Shown here one piece after another: positions 1-8,658 of a stretch of 52,420 bases of DNA. The DNA is taken from NCBI GenBank assembly GCA_002716825.1, contig PBCC01000059.1:1-52420 (forward strand). Reading direction: 5' to 3'. A program made the position numbers and the translations under genes. Under the pieces are notes generated by a model. The model did no database searches. It saw only the letters and a program-made list of their open reading frames with translations, and was not told where the DNA came from. Source of the stretch: Halobacteriovorax sp. (GTDB lineage Bacteria > Bdellovibrionota > Bacteriovoracia > Bacteriovoracales > Bacteriovoracaceae). Each line of letters starts with the position of its first letter. The stretch's first letter is position 1.

Positions 1-521
1 AAGAGCATTCCAGCGGCGGCGATACCGGCCAACATAATGGCCGCGGCCATGCGACCTAGAACTGAAGAAAAGAAGTCTTCAATCGCCTCTACATCGTGAG
101 TGACTCTGGTCATAATACGACCCTGAGGTTGGCGATCGTAATAACTCACTGGAAGTAATTGCAGTTGATCGAAGAGACTTTGTCTAATGAGTAAGATCGT
201 CCTAGAAGCACAGTCTGCCAAAATAGTTCTGCCCCACCAACTAAAGCCAACACTTAGTGCTTCCATGGCAAAGATCCATGCCGCCCAATAAACCGCTTCA
301 TCCCAGTTTTTAGCCAGAAGTCCGTCTTCGACGAGAAAGCCCATCCAGCGAGCAGAGATAATAGCAACAAGTGAGGATAAGAAGACTAAGCTAAAAGCAA
401 AAATATAGCGTGCACGCTCTGGCTTAGAGTAGCCAAGCAAAAACATAAGTGACTTTAAATCACTGACACCTGCTTTTTTAAGCGATTTTTCATCCTGTTC
501 ATCAGCTTTTAAATAACTCAT
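1..521 (-). CDS. ABC exporter half-transporter, N-terminal part (cut by window edge)
   Basis: The first about 173 residues of a protein whose gene runs off the left end. It begins MSYLKADEQDEKSLKKAG, followed by transmembrane helices. A later stretch reads YYDRQPQGRIMTRVTHDVEA, which matches the conserved type I ABC exporter pattern (fDrqp.GrimtRvt.D). The nucleotide-binding domain lies outside the window. The ATG overlaps the stop of the preceding ABC gene by four bases (ATGA), so the two are translationally coupled and very likely form a heterodimer in the inner membrane. The substrate cannot be read from sequence; multidrug or lipid export is typical of the family. Confidence 0.9.
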   Translation of the reverse strand, partial: MSYLKADEQDEKSLKKAGVSDLKSLMFLLGYSKPERARYIFAFSLVFLSSLVAIISARWMGFLVEDGLLAKNWDEAVYWAAWIFAMEALSVGFSWWGRTILADCASRTILLIRQSLFDQLQLLPVSYYDRQPQGRIMTRVTHDVEAIEDFFSSVLGRMAAAIMLAGIAAAGML

Positions 522-2302
522 ACAGACTCTCCTTCAAGACGGATAATCCGATTGCAGTATTTCAAAGTTGATTCACGGTGGGCTACCCAAACAGCCGTAA
601 GGTCATGCAGTTCTCTATTAAGCCTTGAGAGAATTTTTTCTTCAGTAACAGTATCCACGGCCGACAAGCAATCATCCATGAATAAGACTTTAGGTCGTCT
701 GGCCAATGCTCTAGCGAGCGTCAGACGCTGTTTTTGTCCACCCGACAAATTGATGCCCCACTCCCCTAGAGGAGTCTCGAGTTGTTTGGGGAAATTTCGA
801 ATATCCTCATCAAGTCCAGAAACCCAAAGCACATGCCAGATTTGTTCATCAGAGAGTTCCATATCCATGCGAACATTCGCGGCAATCGTTTCGGCAAAAA
901 GAAATGGTTTTTGCGGGACAACTGAAATATGAGAGCGAAGTGCATCGTGGGAGAAAAAAGAGAAATCTTTTTTATAGAACTTAACATCGCCACTTTGAAG
1001 GCGTCTTTCCAAACCACTCATAATTGAAACAAGTGTGCTCTTACCGGTGCCAATAGCGCCAACGATTCCAATTTTCTCGCCTTTTTTAATATCGATATTA
1101 AAGTCTTTTAAGATTGTATGGGGCGAACTTGGGTAGCGAAAGTTTACATCTTTAAGAGAGATGACCAAGTCACTATCGGCGCTGACATTCTCCCCTTTTT
1201 CAAACAGATAATCTTCCCTTGGATGTAAAAAAACGGTCATCAAACGCTGAAGACTTGCAATGCCTTTTCTCCACTCTGAAATAATAAAGCCCAGTTCAAA
1301 TAATGGATCTTGAATTAAAAATATGAGGGCCTGCATGGCCAAAAAATCGCCAAGAGTGAGCCTTCCATCAAAAACAAATTTAAGTCCCAACGTAAAAAGA
1401 ACCGCATAAGACACAAGTGAAGCAAAACCAAAAGCGGGAATAAAAAGAAGTGAAGTTTTAACCGCACTTAATCTAAGATCTCTATATGTTCTTGCCGAGT
1501 TTTCAAGTTTTGACTTCCAAAACCCTCCAGTTTGCGTCATACGCTGTAACCTGATGGTGGAGATGACTTGCGAGGAGAGGTCATTGAACTTGGACAAAAA
1601 GTCCTGAGCCTGAATATATCGAGTGATTTCACGCTCGGACAGCCAACGAATTGCCGGTGGTAAGAACAATAAAGTTCCAAGAGAAATAAAGGTCAGTGTG
1701 GCATCGATTTCAATCATGGCCCAAATGGTAAAGATGCCTAAAAACAAAACATCCGTTATCGCCACCATGGTAAAGCCGAAAATGAAACGTGCTGACGATA
1801 CATCGCTAGTGGATGCATTCATCATAGGACCCTTGGTGAAAACGGTCTGAAGATCGTGTTCACCAAAGTGTCTGGCATGAGACCAAATTTTTCTTTTAAG
1901 CTCGGCCGAGGCAAAATGAGTTTGCCGAGCAAAAGTCATACGCCAGCCCCAGCGACCAATGAACACTAAAATTCTAATCGCGACCAAAAGAATGATCAGA
2001 CGATAAAGAGTCGACTCGGCTGAGCTACCAACAAGCCAACCAGGAAGCTCGTCTTTTGTAAAAAAATCTAGGGTCCAACCAAGACTTCTAGAACTCAAAA
2101 CCTGCATAAAGTTGGTCATGAGAACTGAGGCAAGACCGAGCAAATACATGCCCCAGCGCTTGCCAACAAAGACGCGCCAAAACTCATAAGCGGCGCTGCG
2201 CTTTTCAGGTGTTGGCTCGAAATACCACTCGGGGTTTTCGTCTTCTAAATGGGATGCTTTTTCACCGTCTGCCATCGTTGCACATGATAGCTGGCCATGC
2301 AC
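518..2302 (-). CDS. ABC exporter half-transporter with degenerate Walker B (ATPase plus permease)
   Basis: A 594-residue fused membrane plus ATPase protein. Residues about 45-350 hold the transmembrane helices. The ATPase domain has Walker A GAIGTGKST (about residue 415), signature LSGGQKQRL (about 520), Walker B VLFMDD followed by a D-loop SAVD (about 540), and the switch histidine in VAHRES. The residue after the Walker B aspartate is Asp instead of the catalytic Glu. This is the known signature of the degenerate subunit in heterodimeric exporters such as BmrC or TM287, and the partner is the coupled gene at 1-521. The listed start is GTG; the ATG at 2275 (MADGEKAS) is an equally possible start, and neither has a clear Shine-Dalgarno. 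It lies seven bases after lplA, probably in one transcript. Confidence 0.93.
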   Translation of the reverse strand: MHGQLSCATMADGEKASHLEDENPEWYFEPTPEKRSAAYEFWRVFVGKRWGMYLLGLASVLMTNFMQVLSSRSLGWTLDFFTKDELPGWLVGSSAESTLYRLIILLVAIRILVFIGRWGWRMTFARQTHFASAELKRKIWSHARHFGEHDLQTVFTKGPMMNASTSDVSSARFIFGFTMVAITDVLFLGIFTIWAMIEIDATLTFISLGTLLFLPPAIRWLSEREITRYIQAQDFLSKFNDLSSQVISTIRLQRMTQTGGFWKSKLENSARTYRDLRLSAVKTSLLFIPAFGFASLVSYAVLFTLGLKFVFDGRLTLGDFLAMQALIFLIQDPLFELGFIISEWRKGIASLQRLMTVFLHPREDYLFEKGENVSADSDLVISLKDVNFRYPSSPHTILKDFNIDIKKGEKIGIVGAIGTGKSTLVSIMSGLERRLQSGDVKFYKKDFSFFSHDALRSHISVVPQKPFLFAETIAANVRMDMELSDEQIWHVLWVSGLDEDIRNFPKQLETPLGEWGINLSGGQKQRLTLARALARRPKVLFMDDCLSAVDTVTEEKILSRLNRELHDLTAVWVAHRESTLKYCNRIIRLEGESV

Positions 2303-2309
2303 TTACTGG

Positions 2310-3329
2310 CTATGAGATCTGCGGACTCATCCAGTCATTTAACTCAACTAAATAGTCTTTAATCATAGGTAGCTCAAGTGCAACTTTCGAGATGACTCCA
2401 GCGATCCCAGCTTTGGTGTATTCTTGATCTTTAAAAGCCTGAGCGAGGGATTCAATCATTTCAGGATGCAAGGAATCTGAGAAGATAGTCGCCGCAGTAA
2501 TCACACCCTTATGCACGTCCAAATGAATGTCCATACCACCCCAATCAAATCGCGCACTCATATGGTGATTGAATTTAGGGGTTTCGCCGTAGCGCCACTT
2601 CCAATCTTTTAAGTTTTCGTAGTAATCGTTAAGCGGCTTAATGGTTTTTAACCACGCATCATCAAGGTGTTCAATCTCACATTCCTGGCCGTACTCTTTG
2701 AAAAACTCTTGAACAATATTTTGGCAAAGAGCATCGTGTGTAACACTTGCATTAAAGTCTGTAAGATTGGCCACTCGGGCGCGAACAGACTTAATCCCTT
2801 TGCTGACTAATTTTTTTTCGTCGGGCTGTAAGTAGTTGGCAAGTTTTCCAAGGTTCGCGTTGATAAGAAGCGTGCCGTGGTGAAAGCTTCGATCTTTCGT
2901 TTCTTTAAAAGCGCTGCCTGAAATTTTTCTAGGTCCATCCGCTGAATCGACAAGGATGTCATTTCTTCCACTGGCGTAAGCTTTAATATCAAAATTTGCG
3001 ATGGCATTAGTAATGATCTTATTATTTCTGCTTTTATCGTAATGGGCCTTACCATTTAAAAAAGTGAAATTCGTATTTCCTAGATCGTGAAAAACAGCGC
3101 CGCCACCACTTTGTCTTCTGGTGAGAAGCACATTGTCGGCTTCCATTTTATTGGTATTGCATTCAATCCAAGGGTTTTGAAAACGTCCAATCACAACGGT
3201 TTCTTGATTTCGCCATAAATATAAGACCGCGGTATCAGGGTCCATGTCGCGAAAGATCCAATCTTCCGTAGCTAAATTAAACCAAGGGTTGTGAGTGTCA
3301 GAAAAAAGTACGCGGATTTTTTTTGTCAT
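2310..3329 (-). CDS. lplA: Lipoate-protein ligase A
   Basis: A 339-residue protein, essentially the length of E. coli LplA (338). It carries the family motif RRQSGGGAVFHDLGNTNF at residues 71-88 (lipoate and adenylate binding) and RKISGSA, with the conserved adenylate-binding lysine at 135. A C-terminal accessory domain follows, which contains FDWGGMDIHLDVHKGVI. The enzyme activates free lipoate with ATP and attaches it to E2 and GcvH lysines in the cytoplasm, so it salvages scavenged lipoate; that fits a host-dependent or predatory life but does not prove it. No Shine-Dalgarno is visible; instead a GC-rich hairpin sits five bases upstream of the ATG. Confidence 0.95.
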   Translation of the reverse strand: MTKKIRVLFSDTHNPWFNLATEDWIFRDMDPDTAVLYLWRNQETVVIGRFQNPWIECNTNKMEADNVLLTRRQSGGGAVFHDLGNTNFTFLNGKAHYDKSRNNKIITNAIANFDIKAYASGRNDILVDSADGPRKISGSAFKETKDRSFHHGTLLINANLGKLANYLQPDEKKLVSKGIKSVRARVANLTDFNASVTHDALCQNIVQEFFKEYGQECEIEHLDDAWLKTIKPLNDYYENLKDWKWRYGETPKFNHHMSARFDWGGMDIHLDVHKGVITAATIFSDSLHPEMIESLAQAFKDQEYTKAGIAGVISKVALELPMIKDYLVELNDWMSPQIS

Positions 3330-3334
3330 AATAG

Positions 3335-3352
3335 GGCGAGGATACCCTCGCC
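3335..3352 (-). promoter_or_regulatory. GC-rich hairpin directly upstream of lplA start
   Basis: A perfect 7-bp inverted repeat, GGCGAGG / CCTCGCC, with a four-base loop. It fills the gap between the upstream gene's stop (3357) and the lplA ATG (3329), where a ribosome binding site would be expected. No T-run follows on the minus strand, so a standard intrinsic terminator is unlikely. It could limit translation of lplA or mark an mRNA processing site. The structure is seen directly; the function is inferred. Confidence 0.4.
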
Positions 3353-3356
3353 GATC

Positions 3357-4265
3357 TTATTGGTCTACCGTGGTTTTCAATTTTAGAAGACCGGCTTTTG
3401 CCGTTAATAAGAATGAGGGCGCAGCAGCTCCTTCAATTGTCTTAACTCCTGGGATACAGACCCCGTCTTTAAACTTAAAATCAATGGTTTTCAGTATAGT
3501 CGATGTGTGAACACGCACAAATGCGTCATCAAAGTCGATAAATAAAGGTTTAATCAGGTCATCTTTTTCGCGGCGCAAATGCAGGTCGATGGCGTCGACA
3601 AGACTTGGATGAATGAGATTCATATCGTCTTCAACCAGGCCAATGAAGCCTAAAATTTTGAAACGATCCTTAACAAGCTCTTTTACTTGTGCGTGATCTT
3701 TGCTCGATTCTGCATCTGCAAAAGAAACGCGCGAGCCATGCTTAAGTCGTACAAACTCGATTTCTTTAAGAGCAGAGCCTGGCTCTCCAGGAGCATTCAT
3801 CATGACGGTGACACCAGTCTCTTCATTCATGGCAAATATTTTTACCGAGAGCTGACCTTTATGCCTGGCAAATTGCAGTTTTCGAATCTGATCAACCACA
3901 CTCCAAACTTCCGGATCAAAAGGTTCACCTAGTAGGTTTTCAAATGATGAGATAAGCGCTTTCATATCGCGCTGGACGAATTCATACTCTCCGATTTGGG
4001 CCATATAGCGAAGAACATACATCACCATACTAAGCCCATCGCCAATGGCGTATTCATCGCTGATATTGCGAGAGAGCATAAAAAGGACGCGGGCCACTTC
4101 CTCTTGGTTTTCAAGTGTTAATGTGCCGTTAAGGACAACACTTTGATCATCCTCGGGTGTCACCTGGGCCGGCATTCGCTTTAAATTCATCTCCAGTTCA
4201 GATCCATTAGGAATCGTCATCGAAAACAAAGTCAATAATGCAAAAACGGGCAATAGATAACGCAT
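3357..4265 (-). CDS. Exported protein of unknown function
   Basis: A 302-residue protein that begins MRYLLPVFALLTLFSM, a plausible signal peptide ending near residue 20. The mature part has no cysteines in the N-terminal region, alternates charged and hydrophobic residues, and ends with a hydrophobic beta-like segment (KTIEGAAAPSFLLTAKAG). I do not recognise a family. It lies upstream of lplA with a 27-base gap holding a hairpin, so co-transcription is possible but not assured. The ATG follows a G-rich stretch (GGGGGACTC) that could act as the ribosome binding site. Location is probably periplasmic. Confidence 0.75.
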   Translation of the reverse strand: MRYLLPVFALLTLFSMTIPNGSELEMNLKRMPAQVTPEDDQSVVLNGTLTLENQEEVARVLFMLSRNISDEYAIGDGLSMVMYVLRYMAQIGEYEFVQRDMKALISSFENLLGEPFDPEVWSVVDQIRKLQFARHKGQLSVKIFAMNEETGVTVMMNAPGEPGSALKEIEFVRLKHGSRVSFADAESSKDHAQVKELVKDRFKILGFIGLVEDDMNLIHPSLVDAIDLHLRREKDDLIKPLFIDFDDAFVRVHTSTILKTIDFKFKDGVCIPGVKTIEGAAAPSFLLTAKAGLLKLKTTVDQ

Positions 4266-4302
4266 GAGTCCCCCCGGCCAAAAGCCTTAGATAAAACCCG
4301 AC

Positions 4303-4325
4303 GGCCGTCAAAATATTAGACGGCC
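4303..4325 (-). terminator. Possible hairpin after the 102-aa gene
   Basis: An inverted repeat GGCCGTC / GACGGCC with a nine-base AT-rich loop lies between the stop of the 4408-4716 gene and the start of the 3357-4265 gene. On the minus strand it is followed by GTCGGGTTTTAT, a short T-run a few bases away from the stem. It may be a weak terminator or simply an upstream regulatory palindrome. Confidence 0.35.
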
Positions 4326-4407
4326 ATAAACCTAGCTATAGTGCCTACTGACGCTCTCGCTAAGTTTTAAAGATTCTTAAGGGTATATAAAGCAAGCTCT
4401 ATGCCAA

Positions 4408-4716
4408 CTACTCGAGGGTGTACTCAGCATCAATGCCGTCGACTTGCTCAATCAAAGCATCATCATCAAACTGTGGATTGTCTTCAATCTCCAGTTCGCG
4501 ATCAACGCGGTATGTGTTCTCAACCGCGCTACCATCGCGCTTTGATCTTGTTCGGGCATTTCTTTTGCGGCTAGGACTTGCCATTGACCCGTCCTCTGCG
4601 TCTCTGTAGCGCTGTTCATCAGAAATTTCTGTTTGCTCAGGCTTTGGCTTTTTCTCCCAATCAAAAAAGTCCTGCTTAGCTTCTTCGACTTCCTCAGGCG
4701 TTAAGAACTTGGCCAT
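4408..4716 (-). CDS. Small highly charged protein, unknown function
   Basis: A 102-residue cytoplasmic protein with no signal peptide. It begins MAKFLTPEEVEEAKQDFFDW and has a basic middle (RKRNARTRSKRD, about residues 51-62) and an acidic tail. The middle resembles a disordered nucleic-acid or protein-binding linker. Codon use looks like that of its neighbours. It follows mtgA after 45 bases. No Shine-Dalgarno is seen, but a -35/-10-like pair lies just upstream. No family is recognised. Confidence 0.7.
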   Translation of the reverse strand: MAKFLTPEEVEEAKQDFFDWEKKPKPEQTEISDEQRYRDAEDGSMASPSRKRNARTRSKRDGSAVENTYRVDRELEIEDNPQFDDDALIEQVDGIDAEYTLE

Positions 4717-4729
4717 ACGCAGTTTTTCT

Positions 4730-4757
4730 AAAATACTGTTGATGGTTTCTTTGGCAA
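4730..4757 (-). promoter_or_regulatory. Candidate promoter for the 102-aa gene
   Basis: On the minus strand TTGCCA (4757-4752) is separated by 16 bases from TATTTT (4735-4730), in the 45-base gap after mtgA. Transcription would start about seven bases before the ATG. The match to the sigma70-type consensus is moderate and there is no other support. Confidence 0.3.
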
Positions 4758-4761
4758 AAGG

Positions 4762-5406
4762 TCAAAGTTCTTTATCTTTAAACGACTGAGCATAGCGAGT
4801 TGGGCTTGGTAAAAGCATGGCAAGAAAGGCCGCTTCTTTAGCGCTAAGTTCAGCTGCCGTTTTTCCAAAATAATGTCTTGCCGCCGCATCTATGCCATAG
4901 ATACCAGGTCCAAACTCTACAATATTCAAATAAACTTCGAGAATTTTGTCTTTGGATAGCTTTCTATCCATGGTGTGAGCAATGACAGCTTCGCGTGCTT
5001 TTCTGACAAAACTATATTCAGGCGATAAAAATAAATTCTTGGCCAATTGTTGGGTAATGGTACTGGCACCACGAGGTTTTTTACCGTCTTTGATTGAGTC
5101 TTCAATCGACTTTTGAACTTGTGCCCAATCAACTCCTTCATGCTCATAAAAGGCCCAGTCTTCACTGATCACAATAGCCTGCTGTGCAATTTTTGAAATC
5201 TTTTTTATCCCAACCCAGTTTTTGGGTTTTGCTTTAACCTGAGAATATTGGGCCTTGCCATCAACAACGACAACTTGAACGTAGCCATCTTTTAATTCAT
5301 CTATTTTTCCATGAGGTATGGCGAAGAAATAAAACAAGACGAGTGCGACGATAATCGCATCAAGAATGAGAGAAAAGAGTAGAATTTTCTTTTTTTTAGG
5401 ACTCAC
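4762..5406 (-). CDS. mtgA: Monofunctional peptidoglycan glycosyltransferase
   Basis: A 214-residue glycosyltransferase family 51 protein with one N-terminal membrane anchor (residues 8-30) and no transpeptidase domain. The family motifs appear in order: SEDWAFYEHEGVD (catalytic Glu82), RGASTITQQLAKNLFL (112-127), the RKAREA motif (second catalytic Glu139) and KILEVYLNIVEFG (154-166). It polymerises lipid II into glycan strands on the outer face of the inner membrane. The start is GTG, supported by GGAGG four bases upstream. A hairpin precedes that site. Length and motifs match MtgA, so I am confident. Confidence 0.95.
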   Translation of the reverse strand: MSPKKKKILLFSLILDAIIVALVLFYFFAIPHGKIDELKDGYVQVVVVDGKAQYSQVKAKPKNWVGIKKISKIAQQAIVISEDWAFYEHEGVDWAQVQKSIEDSIKDGKKPRGASTITQQLAKNLFLSPEYSFVRKAREAVIAHTMDRKLSKDKILEVYLNIVEFGPGIYGIDAAARHYFGKTAAELSAKEAAFLAMLLPSPTRYAQSFKDKEL

Positions 5407-5415
5407 AATACCTCC

Positions 5416-5444
5416 GGGGCAGACCTCATTTTAAGAGGTTGCCC
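5416..5444 (-). promoter_or_regulatory. Hairpin upstream of mtgA ribosome binding site
   Basis: An imperfect inverted repeat, GGGCAGACCTC / GAGGTTGCCC with one bulged base and a seven-base AT loop, lies in the 53-base gap between the stop of the 663-aa gene and the mtgA Shine-Dalgarno. No T-run follows on the minus strand. It may attenuate read-through or stabilise the mtgA transcript; the function is inferred only from its position. Confidence 0.4.
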
Positions 5445-5459
5445 GAAGTGTCGCAAGTA

Positions 5460-7451
5460 TTAATCTGTAACGACAATATCGTTACACTTATAACGCTCTA
5501 GGAGCTCCTGAATCTTTGTCGCCTTGCTGCGATCTTCGATGACCTCTACCATGGCGCGTCCTAGTCGATCACCGCGCTCAAGTAATTTCATCGCATCCGA
5601 GTTTACTGGACGACCGGCAAGAAACTCTTGGGCCCACAGGCTTGAGACAAAGTGCTCACGAATTCGCTCAAAACGAGAGCGGAAACCATGGATCCCGGCT
5701 CGATCACCAGTCCAACTTAAAAACAGACGCGGCGTTGAGGTATGGAAAAGCTCTTTATTAGTGACAACGAAGTCATGTCCTTGTTGTGCCAAGCTTTGTG
5801 CTAACTTCCAATCACGTCTGGCCGGAAGCGCATTTTGACATGATTGAAGACGCTCAAGCTCACTCAAATCTGAAGCTGTTTGAATATCACCTTCGACTAA
5901 ATGATTATCACTGAAGCGATCGAACTCTCTTCTGAAGTTCTTAAGTGATTTAATAGAACCACCGGCCGTGAATTTAAGAAATTCATCGCCCCACTTGCCG
6001 TAAATCTGCTCAACAATCTTATCGTAGTCGGAAAGAATCGAGACGATATTCTCAGTACCATCATCGCGTCCGGTGAAGTCTCGTGTACTCGTCATACGCT
6101 TTAACTTGTCAGCAACGATGGTGCTTTTCTTTTGATTCTCATTAACTGCGGCTAAAGCCGTCGTCATATTTTTTTCTACCGCTGCGATATAGTCTTTAAC
6201 TGTCGCGCCATCGATCTCAAGCGCTAGCCATGCTTCAAGTTTAGCTGCTCTCACTTTATCGGCTTGGGCCAAAAGACGCTCTAAGTGAAAAAGTAGAATC
6301 GAACGCACACCATCGCGGTATTCACCAACTGGCATAGCGTATAGAGTGGCAAATTCAGCACTCGTGCTATCGTATTTATTCAGCTCTGCTAGGGCCATAT
6401 TATCTAGGAATGCTACATCTGACAGACCACGGTTTATAAAGTCTTGTAGCCCAACTGTGAGAGCTTCTCTTAGTTTAACCATCTCTAAAAGAACCTGAAG
6501 TTTTCTCGTATTGGCCGGAGTTGAACCTTCATCAGCAAGGTCGGCTTTTAGCACTGCAATTGCTTGAGTCAAGACTTTCTTAAGCTCAGGTGTGTTACCA
6601 AGAGTTGTAGCGAGAAATGCCTCTTTAGCCTTTTCGACCGCCTCACGGAAATTCTTTTGTTGTTGTTCGATACCTTTGGCAATGGCATCGAGTTGGGCTT
6701 TGACTGGAGCTAAATCCCCTGCATCGTTGTAGTGAGTTTGGGTTACCACATCCATAAAGCCAGAGTTTTCAATGTCACTTCTAATATCGTAGAAAGCACA
6801 GTTGAGTTTTATAAAGCTTTGACGATCGGCCGCTTGCTCGAAATTAAATCTCTTATCAAACAGCGAGTGAATGAGATTGAGGATTGATGACATTGCGATG
6901 CCACCGGCCGAAAGTACGAGACCATTAGAGTTTGGAACAAGAAGCCCTAGTTGAGAAAATCTCAAAATAACATCGGCCGAATTTTGTAAGAAGCTTTTAT
7001 CTTGGAAGTTACATTTACCACGAAGAAAAATATCGTTGATATTTTGAACCACGTCACCAATTTGTTGGCCATTAATTGTTGTCGGTGTAGCAGCTGGCGC
7101 TTCGACTCCAACGTTTTCAAGCTCTGCCTGAATAGCACTCGCACCATTAAAGAGTTCATCAAGTCTGGTTGGATCTTCTTCGCCGCAACTATCGCGAAAT
7201 AACGCTTTAATATTGGCAATCTTTTCGACGATGTCTGAATACTGTTTTGAAATCATAGGGCAAGACTCAGGTCTCGCCGGCTTTCTTAGATTTCTTGCAA
7301 AAATCTCATTTAAGATTTGAGTATCACTGGTTGGCAGTTGTGGAATCGCTACAGAAGCCCTGGCCGTGCGAAGCTGATCGAGTGGATCAGAAGCAAAACA
7401 ATTCAGACTCAAACAGAGCACTGAAACTGACAGTACAGAGCGGACAAACAT
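5460..7451 (-). CDS. Large exported helical protein of unknown function
   Basis: A 663-residue protein with a clear signal peptide (MFVRSVLSVSVLCLSLNCFA, cleavage before SDP). The mature part is mostly predicted helix, rich in Leu, Ala, Glu and Lys, with long coiled-coil-like stretches (for example around residues 260-320 and 400-450), one hydrophobic segment near residue 175 (GLVLSAGGIAMSSILNLI) and scattered cysteines. I recognise no family. The ATG has GGAG six bases upstream. Together with the 560-aa protein at 48886 and the 1282-aa protein at 30367, it belongs to a class of long exported orphan proteins in this window. Confidence 0.85.
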   Translation of the reverse strand: MFVRSVLSVSVLCLSLNCFASDPLDQLRTARASVAIPQLPTSDTQILNEIFARNLRKPARPESCPMISKQYSDIVEKIANIKALFRDSCGEEDPTRLDELFNGASAIQAELENVGVEAPAATPTTINGQQIGDVVQNINDIFLRGKCNFQDKSFLQNSADVILRFSQLGLLVPNSNGLVLSAGGIAMSSILNLIHSLFDKRFNFEQAADRQSFIKLNCAFYDIRSDIENSGFMDVVTQTHYNDAGDLAPVKAQLDAIAKGIEQQQKNFREAVEKAKEAFLATTLGNTPELKKVLTQAIAVLKADLADEGSTPANTRKLQVLLEMVKLREALTVGLQDFINRGLSDVAFLDNMALAELNKYDSTSAEFATLYAMPVGEYRDGVRSILLFHLERLLAQADKVRAAKLEAWLALEIDGATVKDYIAAVEKNMTTALAAVNENQKKSTIVADKLKRMTSTRDFTGRDDGTENIVSILSDYDKIVEQIYGKWGDEFLKFTAGGSIKSLKNFRREFDRFSDNHLVEGDIQTASDLSELERLQSCQNALPARRDWKLAQSLAQQGHDFVVTNKELFHTSTPRLFLSWTGDRAGIHGFRSRFERIREHFVSSLWAQEFLAGRPVNSDAMKLLERGDRLGRAMVEVIEDRSKATKIQELLERYKCNDIVVTD

Positions 7452-7553
7452 ACACTTCTCCCAAGATGACTTAAAGATGACGCATTACAACGCATTGCGC
7501 GATTTTTATCAATCATTGCTGAAGAAATGACCACAATATAAGTACTTGAAATA

Positions 7554-8609
7554 TTATAGGTCTGCTTCTCTTACTGAGCAGTTAACCTTAAGTGCGGCCT
7601 GAGTGAATTTATTCATAGGCTTAACTCTGATTTGCAAAATGCCCCAAGGAAACTCCACATTAAAAGAAGCCAAGCCGTCTGTGACCGGATGAAAGACGGC
7701 CTGCTCTAATTGCTCTAAGCGCTCGCCTTCTTTAACCATCGAAATATGATCGAGTTCATAGCGCTTAGATTTAATCTCTTTATGCGAACAAGTAACTTGA
7801 ATCATGCCTTTAACTTTTAAGCCTAAGATCGCTGCTAAGGAGCGATTAAACTCTGGTCTAGCGAGTTCAAAAGCTTGGCCTAGGCTATGACTTAAGAGCG
7901 TAACAATTTTACTGTAATGCTGCTGTAGTAAAGCTTGGTCGTCTTGATTAAGCTCACCCGGTAAAAGTGGAAGTCCGGCATCTTTCCAAGCGGTCGCGAA
8001 ATTTGAACTCGAATCTAATCCATGGCGCTCGTGTAATGTTTGAGCCAGTTCGCTAAAACTTTGATCAAGCACTACATTCACTTGCTCTTGTGCCAAATCA
8101 ATATTGGGGACCTCACTAAAGTACTTACTTAGAAAGCTTCGAATCCCGGCAGACTTGGTGTTAACATAAGCACCTTTTTTACAAAGCTTAAGACTAAGAG
8201 GGATAGGCTGATCATCTTTCGTCACAAGTAAAAGGTCGGCCTCGCCAAAACTCTCATCATGGGACCCACCGGCGAGTTTTCCAATAACCAAAACTTTGGA
8301 AAATTTTTGATCTAGATTTTTAAGAATATACTCACTCGTCGATTGAGCTAACCGAGGAAGTTGCTCGGCTAATTGACTATCATTTTGCCACAACCAATCT
8401 TCGTAACCGCGCAAACGAACGGCCAGATCCGAACTCATTGTGCGTAAAAACTCAGCTTCTTTTGAAATAGAACGAGATAGTTCAGCACCCACCAAGTATT
8501 CAAAGAGATTTCCTTTAAATTCGTTGATTAGGGCTTCATTCTGGGACGCTGTATCAAAAACACGATAATCGCGCACGCTGCCTCTTAAGTACTCTTTGGC
8601 GGTTTTCAT
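7554..8609 (-). CDS. Putative PD-(D/E)XK-fold protein, orphan
   Basis: A 351-residue cytoplasmic protein. No close family is recognised, but the order of motifs suggests a nuclease-like core: an N-terminal helix with NEFKGNLFEYLVG (about residues 30-42), then GEADLLLVTKDDQPIPLSLK (about 121-140), giving Asp followed 13-14 residues later by S-x-K, then SAGIRSFLSKYF. Restriction-type enzymes of the PD-(D/E)XK fold use such a D...(S/E)xK arrangement. No methyltransferase or other restriction partner lies nearby. The gene is divergent from pyrB with 49 bases between the starts and has no evident Shine-Dalgarno. The fold call is an inference from motif spacing only. Confidence 0.7.
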   Translation of the reverse strand: MKTAKEYLRGSVRDYRVFDTASQNEALINEFKGNLFEYLVGAELSRSISKEAEFLRTMSSDLAVRLRGYEDWLWQNDSQLAEQLPRLAQSTSEYILKNLDQKFSKVLVIGKLAGGSHDESFGEADLLLVTKDDQPIPLSLKLCKKGAYVNTKSAGIRSFLSKYFSEVPNIDLAQEQVNVVLDQSFSELAQTLHERHGLDSSSNFATAWKDAGLPLLPGELNQDDQALLQQHYSKIVTLLSHSLGQAFELARPEFNRSLAAILGLKVKGMIQVTCSHKEIKSKRYELDHISMVKEGERLEQLEQAVFHPVTDGLASFNVEFPWGILQIRVKPMNKFTQAALKVNCSVREADL

Positions 8610-8658
8610 CCCGCAATGCTTAGACTAGACTTATTAAAACCTAGCACCCACGGGCGAT

